Shown: positions 58,193-64,000 of the stretch, one piece after another
How positions within the stretch are numbered: the first letter of the stretch is position 1
Layout of the letters: each line of letters opens with the position of its first letter
Source: Bog-473 sp963782415
GTDB taxonomy: Bacteria > Actinomycetota > Acidimicrobiia > Acidimicrobiales > RAAP-2
Assembly (NCBI GenBank): GCA_963782415.1
Contig: CAWAJT010000004.1
Location: 310,001-374,000, forward strand
DNA: 64,000 nucleotides
Direction of reading: 5' to 3'
Position numbers and translations under genes: made by a program
The notes under the pieces: generated by a model
What the model saw: only the letters and a program-made list of their open reading frames with translations
Told to the model about the DNA's origin: nothing
Database searches by the model: none

Positions 58193-59449
58193 ATGCGCCG
58201 GCTCGCGGTCCTCTCTCTCCACACGTCCCCCCTGGCTCAGCCGGGCACCGGGGACGGGGGCGGCATGAACGTCTACGTCCGCGAGCTGACCTCGGCGCTG
58301 GCGCGCTCCGACGTGGCGTGCGACGTGTTCACGAGAGCCTGGTCGCCCGACCTGCCCTCCGTGGTCGACGTCGAGCCGGGGCTGCGGGTGCACCATGTTC
58401 CCGCCGGGCCCCTCCGGGCCCTGCCGAAGGAGTCGCTCCCCGCGGTGGTCGATGAGTTCACGGCAGGCGTGCTCGACCGCATGGCGGTTGCGCCCGCGGC
58501 CGGCGGGTTGCCCTATACCTCCGTGCACGCCAACTACTGGCTCTCGGGCCTCTCGGGGCACGTGATCAAACACGAGCTCAATCTGCCGCTCGTCTGCACC
58601 TTCCACACGCTCGACCGGGTGAAGGCGGAGACCATGCCCGAAGAGGTCGAGGCCGACATGCCGCACCGGCGGGCGGAGGCCGAGGCCTCCATCATCGACT
58701 GCTCCGACGCCGTCCTGGCCTCATGCACCGTCGAGGCCGAACAGATCGCATCGCTGTACGGCGGCGAGCCGGGGAGGATCCACATCGTGCCTCCCGGTGT
58801 CGACCATGCGTTCTTCGGCCCGGGCCACCGGCCCCAGGCGCGCCGTGCCCTGGGCCTGCCGCTCGACGGTCGGCTGCTCCTCTTCGTCGGGCGGATCCAG
58901 CCCCTCAAGTGCGCCGACGTGGCGATCGAGACGCTGGCCGAGTTGCGCGCCGGAGGCGGCGAGCCCTACCGCCTCGTAGTCGTAGGTGGCCCGAGTGGCC
59001 CGCACGGTGAGAAGGCGCTGCGAAACCTGTACGACGTGGGGGACGCCCGGGGCGTGCGCCACCACGTCCACTTCATCGCGCCCCAGCCCCACGAGCTGCT
59101 CTCCTCGTACTACCGGGCCGCCGATGTGTGCATCGTCCCCAGCCGCTCCGAGTCGTTCGGACTGGTCGCCCTGGAAGCCGCCGCCTGCGGGACGCCCGTC
59201 GTGGCCTCGGCCGTCGGCGGGCTCACGACGCTGGTCGACCACGGGCACACGGGCTACCTCGTCGACGATCCCGATCCGGTGGCGTACGCCGAGGCCGTGC
59301 ACACGGTCTTCGACGAGCCGCTGGCGGCCGAGCGCCTCTCCACGGCCTCCGTGTTGCGCGCCCGTCGGTACACGTGGCGTGCCGCCGCCCGCACGTTGGT
59401 CGAGCTACACGACGAGCTGGCCGCGGGCCGCCTCGTTGAGTGCAGCTGA
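58193..59449 (+). CDS. mshA: D-inositol-3-phosphate glycosyltransferase (mycothiol synthesis)
   Basis: 418 residues of the GT4 family, with LHTSPLAQPGTGDGGGMNVYVRELTSAL as the MshA-specific N-terminus and GRIQPLKCADVAIE and ESFGLVALEAAACGTPVV in the C-terminal UDP-GlcNAc-binding half. MshA joins GlcNAc to inositol-3-phosphate, the first mycothiol step. It is followed by a YbjN-type gene, as mshA is in mycobacteria, which supports the call. The mycothiol-dependent enzymes at 24-25.6 kb fit this pathway. Confidence 0.92.
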   Translation: MRRLAVLSLHTSPLAQPGTGDGGGMNVYVRELTSALARSDVACDVFTRAWSPDLPSVVDVEPGLRVHHVPAGPLRALPKESLPAVVDEFTAGVLDRMAVAPAAGGLPYTSVHANYWLSGLSGHVIKHELNLPLVCTFHTLDRVKAETMPEEVEADMPHRRAEAEASIIDCSDAVLASCTVEAEQIASLYGGEPGRIHIVPPGVDHAFFGPGHRPQARRALGLPLDGRLLLFVGRIQPLKCADVAIETLAELRAGGGEPYRLVVVGGPSGPHGEKALRNLYDVGDARGVRHHVHFIAPQPHELLSSYYRAADVCIVPSRSESFGLVALEAAACGTPVVASAVGGLTTLVDHGHTGYLVDDPDPVAYAEAVHTVFDEPLAAERLSTASVLRARRYTWRAAARTLVELHDELAAGRLVECS

Positions 59450-59481
59450 GCGCACCGGCCCCGACGCCCGGATCAGCCACC

Positions 59482-59974
59482 GTGCCCATCGTCGATCTTC
59501 CCGCTGACGAGGAGATGGCCGCTGCCGTGGCGTGCATCGAGCAATTGGGCGGCGCGGGAGCTCGACGCCGGCGGCTTCCTGGTCGCGGCTGAGCGTCAGG
59601 AAGTCGCCGACCGCACCGCGTCGTTCCGCTGGTATCTGCGCTTCAAGGGCGAGGAGAAGGACTTCATCACTGTGTGGTTCACGCTCAAGCAGCGGACACT
59701 GCACTTCGAGGCACAGTTCATGCCGGCGCCCGAGACCAACCAGGCCGAGGTCTTCACGTATCTCCTGCGTCGCAACGCCCATCTCTTCGGCATGTGGTTC
59801 TCGCTCGGGCCCGAGGATGCCGTCTACCTCATGGGCCGCGTGCCGGCCCGCCTGGTCGATGACGACGAGCTGGATCGCATTGCCGGTTCGTCCGTCCTCT
59901 ACACCGACGAGCACTTCCCGACCGCCATGACCCTCGCCCACCCGTCGACCTATCGGCGCCGCCCCCGCCGCTAG
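59482..59974 (+). CDS. YbjN-domain protein with apparent frameshift
   Basis: The recognisable YbjN sequence (WAARELDAGGFLVAAERQE, FRWYLRFKGEEKDFITVW, LKQRTLHFEAQFMPAPETN, LLRRNAHLFGMWFSLGPEDAVYLMGRVP) runs to 59974 in one frame. In that frame no start codon precedes it until GTG 59672, inside the domain. A GTG at 59482 opens the preceding frame (PIVDLPADEEMAAAVACIE), which joins the domain if one base near 59543 is removed. So one extra base probably interrupts the gene. YbjN follows mshA in mycobacteria too. Function unknown. Confidence 0.65.
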
Positions 59975-60043
59975 GCACAGGTCCCGCCCGCGGGGCGGGG
60001 GCAAAGGGCGCGCCCCGCCACTGCAGTCGGTATCGTCGCGCTC

Positions 60044-60859
60044 GTGTCCAACCTCCTCATTGTCGGTGGCGGCAAAATGGGGAGCGCCCTTCTGGGCGGT
60101 CTGATCCGCTCCGGCTGGGCCCAGGCGGCCGATGTCACCGTCGTTGAGCCCTCGCCCGAACGCCGCAAGGAGCTGGCGGTCGAGTTCCCCGGTGTGCAGA
60201 CCCTGGCCGCTCCCGAAGCGGGCATCTTGCGCCAGGGCGGCGAGCGGGTGAGCGGAGCGGTGCTCGCGGTCAAGCCCGATGTGGCGGAGGGTGCCTCCCG
60301 CGCCCTCGCTGCCACCGGGGTGACTCGGGTGCTCTCCATCGTGGCGGGCGTCCCGTCCGCGCGCCTGGAGGCTGCGCTCGGCGGCGAGCCCACCGTGGTG
60401 CGTGCCATGCCCAACACGCCGGCGCTCGTCGGTGCCGGGGTCACCGCCATCTCGGGAGGGTCCTTCGCCACCGCCGGCGACCTGGCGTGGGCCGAGGATG
60501 TGCTCGCCGCGGTCGGCACCGTCGTGCGCTTGCCCGAGCGCCTGCTCGATCCGGTGACAGGGCTCTCGGGATCCGGCCCCGCCTACTTCTTCCTCGTCGC
60601 CGAGGCCCTGCTGGAGGCGGGTGTCCAGATGGGACTCCCGCGTGAAGTGAGCCGGACCCTCGTGGTCGAGACCATGCGCGGCTCGGCCGCCCTCTTGCAG
60701 GAGACGGGCCGCGACCCCGAGGCCCTGCGCGCCATGGTGACGTCACCGGCGGGGACGACGGCCGCCGGCATCAGGACGCTGGAGGCGCGCGCCGTGCGCT
60801 CGGCCTTCATGGAGGCGGTGGCGGCCGCCACGGAACGATCACGCAACCTGCAGCGCTGA
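60044..60859 (+). CDS. proC: Pyrroline-5-carboxylate reductase
   Basis: 271 residues. The Rossmann NAD(P) motif is VGGGKMGSALLGGL; conserved segments AVKPDV, RAMPNTPALVGAG and TGLSGSGPAYFFLVAEAL, and the C-terminal VTSPAGTTAAGI, are diagnostic of ProC. It makes the last step of proline synthesis. GTG 60044 is the start. Its place after mshA-ybjN and before hemA matches actinobacterial synteny. Confidence 0.93.
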   Translation: MSNLLIVGGGKMGSALLGGLIRSGWAQAADVTVVEPSPERRKELAVEFPGVQTLAAPEAGILRQGGERVSGAVLAVKPDVAEGASRALAATGVTRVLSIVAGVPSARLEAALGGEPTVVRAMPNTPALVGAGVTAISGGSFATAGDLAWAEDVLAAVGTVVRLPERLLDPVTGLSGSGPAYFFLVAEALLEAGVQMGLPREVSRTLVVETMRGSAALLQETGRDPEALRAMVTSPAGTTAAGIRTLEARAVRSAFMEAVAAATERSRNLQR

Positions 60860-60883
60860 GAAACGAGTGCCGAGTATCGAGTC

Positions 60884-61780
60884 ATGACGAGCAAGCCCCC
60901 GCGCACCGTCTTCTTCCTCTCGGACTTCGGTACCGAGGACGAGTTCGTCGGGGTGGTGCATGCGGTCATTGCGCGGCTTGCCCCCGGGACCACCGTCATC
61001 GACCTGACGCATCACATCCCGGCGTTCGACGTGCGCGCCGGTAGCCACACCCTCGAACGGGCCGTGTCGTACCTCGGTCCCGGCGTGGTGCTCGCCGTTG
61101 TCGACCCCGGGGTCGGCACCCGGCGTCGCGGCATCGGCCTGCGCGTCGCGCTGCCGTCCGGAGGGTCCTTGTCGTTCGTCGGGCCCGACAACGGGTTACT
61201 CGTGGCAGCGGCGGAAGCAGCTGCCGAGGCGCCGGTATCGCACGTGGTCGAGTTGGTACGCCAGCAGGCATCATCACCCGAGCGCGGGGCCACCTTCGAC
61301 GGGCGAGACCTGTTCGGCCCCGCCGCGGCCTCGTTGTGCGCGGGCAGCGCGCTGGAAGAGCTCGGGGAAGAGATCGATCCGCTCTCGCTGGTGCGCCTCG
61401 TCGGTGGGGTCGTGGAGGAGGGCCGCCTGCGCGACGGACGCGTCTGCCTGCGCACCGAGGTCACCTGGGTGGACCACTTCGGCAACCTGCAACTGGCGGC
61501 GACCGTGGCCGATGCCCGGGTGGCGGGGATTCCGCCGTCAGGCTCCGTCGAGTTGGCGGCCCGTGTCGAGTCGGGCCGGCCGCACCCGGACGGGCTGCCG
61601 CAGGCGCTCGTCCCCGACGGCGTGCAGCTGCGCTGCGTCGATGCATTCGGCGACCTGCAACGAGGAGAGTTCGGCCTCCTCGTCGACGCCAACGGCCATT
61701 TGGCCGTCGTGGCCGGCGAGGCCTCGGCAGCTGGATGGCTCAATGTCGCGGCCGGGGAGCTGCTCGTGCTGGCCTGGTGA
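60884..61780 (+). CDS. S-adenosyl-L-methionine hydroxide adenosyltransferase
   Basis: 298 residues of the DUF62/SAM hydrolase family, which splits S-adenosylmethionine into adenosine and methionine. FFLSDFGTEDEFVGVVHAVI, DLTHHIPAFDVRAGSHTL, VVDPGVGTRRRGIGL and VDHFGNLQL are the family blocks. The C-terminal domain (GLLVDANGHLAVVAGEASAAG) is the beta barrel of this family. It follows proC by 24 bp and may share its promoter. Confidence 0.85.
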   Translation: MTSKPPRTVFFLSDFGTEDEFVGVVHAVIARLAPGTTVIDLTHHIPAFDVRAGSHTLERAVSYLGPGVVLAVVDPGVGTRRRGIGLRVALPSGGSLSFVGPDNGLLVAAAEAAAEAPVSHVVELVRQQASSPERGATFDGRDLFGPAAASLCAGSALEELGEEIDPLSLVRLVGGVVEEGRLRDGRVCLRTEVTWVDHFGNLQLAATVADARVAGIPPSGSVELAARVESGRPHPDGLPQALVPDGVQLRCVDAFGDLQRGEFGLLVDANGHLAVVAGEASAAGWLNVAAGELLVLAW

Positions 61781-61836
61781 GCCGGGTCCCCGCCGGTTTG
61801 GTGTCGCCGAGAGCCTCCTCGGTACCATCCGAAGCA

Positions 61837-62571
61837 GTGAGCGACGAGCAGCACCGCCCCGACCTGACCGCCCCGCCCCGGCGGATCCCCGAGGCGACCG
61901 TTCTGCGCCTGCCCATCTACCAGCGAATATTGGGTGAGCTCGTCCGAGCCGGCGCCCGGACGGTCTCGTCGGAGCAGTTGGCCGACCTGGCCCGGGTCAA
62001 TGCCCCCAAGGTGCGCAAGGACCTGTCACTGCTGGGCTCGTTCGGGACCCGGGGCTCGGGCTACGACCCCGAGTTCCTGATCGCACAGATCGACCGCGCC
62101 CTCGGGGTCGACGAGAACTGGTCGGTCGCCATGGTCGGGATCGGCAATCTGGGTCGCGCCCTCACCAACTCCGCCGGCTTCGCCTCGCGGGGCTGCCAGG
62201 TGACGTCGCTCTACGACGTCGACCCGGCCGTGGTGGGTGAGGTCATCCGGGGCATGCGGGTGCGGCACATGGACGAGATCGCCTCTCTGCGCGCCGCCGA
62301 ACGTCCTGATATCGGAGTGATCACCACGCCGGGGTGGGCAGCCCAGGGCGTGGCCGACCTGCTCGTGCGGGCGGGGGTCACCTCTCTCCTCAACTTCGCC
62401 CCCCGGGTCCTGATCGTCCCGCCCACGGTCCATCTCCGCTATGTGGACCTCTCCATTGAGCTCCAGGTCCTCGGTTTCTACCGGGCCCGTGGAGAGGAAT
62501 CGACGCCCGAAGCCGGCCGCGCCTCCCTGGTGCGTTCGGTGGGGCTCTCGCAGGGTCCGGAATTGGCCTGA
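61837..62571 (+). CDS. rex: Redox-sensing transcriptional repressor Rex
   Basis: 244 residues. Winged helix N-terminus (IPEATVLRLPIYQRILGELVRAGARTVSSEQLADLARVNAPKVRKDLSLLG) and an NAD(H)-binding Rossmann domain (AMVGIGNLGRALTN, YDVDP, GVITTPGWAAQGVADLLVRAG). Rex senses NADH/NAD+. GTG 61837 is the start. hemA follows 79 bases later; in streptomycetes rex heads the hemACD operon. I do not see the canonical Rex site TTGTGAA-N4-TTCACAA in the short upstream region, so its target sites are probably elsewhere. Confidence 0.92.
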   Translation: MSDEQHRPDLTAPPRRIPEATVLRLPIYQRILGELVRAGARTVSSEQLADLARVNAPKVRKDLSLLGSFGTRGSGYDPEFLIAQIDRALGVDENWSVAMVGIGNLGRALTNSAGFASRGCQVTSLYDVDPAVVGEVIRGMRVRHMDEIASLRAAERPDIGVITTPGWAAQGVADLLVRAGVTSLLNFAPRVLIVPPTVHLRYVDLSIELQVLGFYRARGEESTPEAGRASLVRSVGLSQGPELA

Positions 62572-62650
62572 CGGCCCGACGACCAGGCGGCGACTGGCAG
62601 GCTGTAGCCCGGGACCGGCACAATTGTGGGCCGACCCAGGAAGGAACCGA

Positions 62651-63925
62651 GTGTCCGTCGTCGTCATAGGGCTCCAGCACACGCAGGCCCCGCTGCCGCT
62701 CCTCGAGGCGGTAGCCGTGTCTGACGCCGACCTGCACAAGACGCTGAGCGAGCTCAGCCATCGCCGCAACGTGCAGGAGGCTGTCGTGCTCTCGACCTGC
62801 CTGCGCACCGAGGTCTATGCCGTGGTCGACCGGTTCCACGACGCCGTGGCGGAAATCTACGAGGTTCTCTCCGAGCACTCGGGCCGCTCCGTCCAGGAAC
62901 TGTCGGAGCACGCCATGGTGCGCTTCGACGACGACGTCACGTCCCATCTCTTCTCGGTGACCTCGGGACTCGAGTCCGTGGTGACCGGCGAGTCCGAGGT
63001 CGTGGGTCAGGTACGCCGCGCCTTTGAAAGGGCGCAGGAGGAGGGCACGTCGGGGCCCGTCCTCTCGGCGCTCTTCCGCCACACGCTGCAGACGGGGAAG
63101 CGGGTGCGCACCGAGACCGCCATCAGCCAGGGCACGACATCGTTTGCCTACGCCGCCGTCACGGTCGCCCGCGGTGCCGGCCTCGCCGGGCTGCGCCAGG
63201 CGCGCGTCGTGGTGGTCGGTGCCGGCGACATGGGCCTCGGCGTGTGCCGCGCCCTCTCCGACATCGCGCCCGGCGACGCACCCCAGCGCGTCGTCGTGGT
63301 GAACCGCTCCGAGGCGCGGGCGAAGGACCTAGTGCGCCAGGCGGCCGCCGGATCCTTCACCATGCGGGCGGCCCCGCTCGACGAGGTGGCCGGCGAGCTG
63401 GCCGAGGCCGATGTCGTCCTGACCGCAGTCGCCGCCGAGTCCCACATTCTGAGTGTCGGCGACTTCGCCGGGGTGACGGGGCCGCTGCTCGTGATCGACC
63501 TCGGCGTTCCACGCAACGTGGATGCCGCAGTGGCGGCGCTCGACGGTGTGACGCTGCTCGACATGGACACGCTCAGCGTCTCTGTGTCCCGTGCCCTGGG
63601 TGATCGCCAGGAGGAGTCAGTGGCCGCCCGGGCCATCGTCGCCGCCGAGGTCGATCGGTATCGCAGCGCCAGCCGCCAGCGTGGTGCCGCCCCGATCATT
63701 GCGTCGTTGCGCTCCCGTCTCGAGACGCTGCGGGTCGCCGAGCTGGAGCGGCACCGGGCCCAGCTGGCGGACCTCAGCGAGGAGGAATGGGACCACGTCG
63801 ACGCCGCCACGCGGGCCGCCCTGGCCAAAATGCTGCACGAGCCCACCATGCTCTTGAAGGAGACGGCGGGGACACCTCGTGGCGAGCGTCTCGTCGAGGC
63901 CCTGCGCATTCTGTTCGACCTGTAG
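62651..63925 (+). CDS. hemA: Glutamyl-tRNA reductase
   Basis: 424 residues, first step of tetrapyrrole synthesis. The catalytic Cys is in VVLSTCLRTEVYAV; the NADPH motif is VVVGAGDMGLGVC; TGESEVVGQVRRAFERA is the conserved central helix. The C-terminal helix ends VEALRILFDL. GTG 62651 follows AGGAAGGAACCGA. A palindrome CACAATTGTG lies just upstream (62619-62628). Confidence 0.93.
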   Translation: MSVVVIGLQHTQAPLPLLEAVAVSDADLHKTLSELSHRRNVQEAVVLSTCLRTEVYAVVDRFHDAVAEIYEVLSEHSGRSVQELSEHAMVRFDDDVTSHLFSVTSGLESVVTGESEVVGQVRRAFERAQEEGTSGPVLSALFRHTLQTGKRVRTETAISQGTTSFAYAAVTVARGAGLAGLRQARVVVVGAGDMGLGVCRALSDIAPGDAPQRVVVVNRSEARAKDLVRQAAAGSFTMRAAPLDEVAGELAEADVVLTAVAAESHILSVGDFAGVTGPLLVIDLGVPRNVDAAVAALDGVTLLDMDTLSVSVSRALGDRQEESVAARAIVAAEVDRYRSASRQRGAAPIIASLRSRLETLRVAELERHRAQLADLSEEEWDHVDAATRAALAKMLHEPTMLLKETAGTPRGERLVEALRILFDL

Positions 63926-63934
63926 GCGCGGGTC

Positions 63935-64000
63935 ATGGGAATCATCCGCCTGGCCACACGCGGCTCGCCGTTGGCCCTGCGCCAGACCGAGATGGTCTCC
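63935..64000 (+). CDS. hemC: Hydroxymethylbilane synthase, first 22 codons
   Basis: Partial gene truncated by the window end. MGIIRLATRGSPLALRQTEMV is the standard N-terminus of HemC, which polymerises porphobilinogen. It starts 9 bases after the hemA stop, so the two are in one operon. Confidence 0.85.
   Translation, partial: MGIIRLATRGSPLALRQTEMVS

Noticed and set aside
61781..61836. Rex operator upstream of rex
   Set aside because: The 56-base gap does not contain TTGTGAA-N4-TTCACAA or a close variant.

Overview
The window is chromosomal DNA from a high-GC, mycothiol-using actinobacterium. The evidence is a MshA-type glycosyltransferase, an NDMA-type alcohol dehydrogenase, mycothiol-family enzymes, a complete GlgE pathway and a rex-hemA-hemC order. 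The mix (GlgE and TreXYZ together, HTH- and CBS-type citrate synthases, many GTG starts) would suit Acidimicrobiia or a relative, but that placement is inference. There is no rRNA, tRNA, CRISPR array or intact mobile element that I can recognise.

Region 1 (about 1-29.4 kb) looks like a redox and stress accessory region of visibly lower GC. It opens with an SGNH hydrolase-like secreted protein and a five-gene electron-transfer operon on the minus strand (Thr-rich membrane protein, ApbE, ferric-reductase-like membrane protein, NuoF-like flavoprotein, ferredoxin), divergent from an OmpR-type response regulator and histidine kinase. A phosphodiester glycosidase and small membrane proteins follow. 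From 9.5 to 20.9 kb the content resembles the mycobacterial hypoxia (DosR/DevR) regulon: a GAP-family protein, a Ca2+-type P-ATPase, a PPOX flavoprotein, three universal stress proteins, an Rv2004c-like phosphotransferase/kinase, a decayed Mg2+-type P-ATPase, and a GNAT acetyltransferase / HDAC-type deacetylase / USP operon. Seven DosR-like palindromes (GGGAC-N4-GTCCC type) lie in intergenic DNA near these genes. The rest of the region holds a large FtsX-type permease, a TetR-flanked mycothiol-enzyme pair with a clear operator, an unknown protein, a zinc-ribbon protein, CsbD, LapA, DUF4235 and a DoxX-like protein.

Region 2 (29.4-45.3 kb) is a single minus-strand operon, glgE-treS-mak-malQ-glgB-treZ-glgX-treY. 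Every junction is a 4-bp stop/start overlap except treS/mak, which carries an apparent 1-bp frameshift. It combines the GlgE (maltose-1-phosphate) and TreXYZ trehalose/alpha-glucan routes.

Region 3 (45.4-64 kb) is core-like chromosome. It holds a HAD hydrolase, an NTF2-like protein, the alcohol dehydrogenase, a DUF4395 membrane protein, a divergent pair of citrate synthases (one with CBS domains, one with a MerR-like HTH), a beta-propeller protein, a class V aminotransferase, a split HATPase-PAS-GAF-GAF-SpoIIE regulator, a TraR/DksA zinc finger, Fe/Mn superoxide dismutase, an XRE regulator, mshA, a frameshifted YbjN gene, proC, a SAM hydroxide adenosyltransferase, rex, hemA and the first codons of hemC.

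Four otherwise healthy genes each show what reads as one extra base (about 5785, 41570, 54721 and 59543). The reader should treat these either as sequence errors or as real lesions until resequenced.
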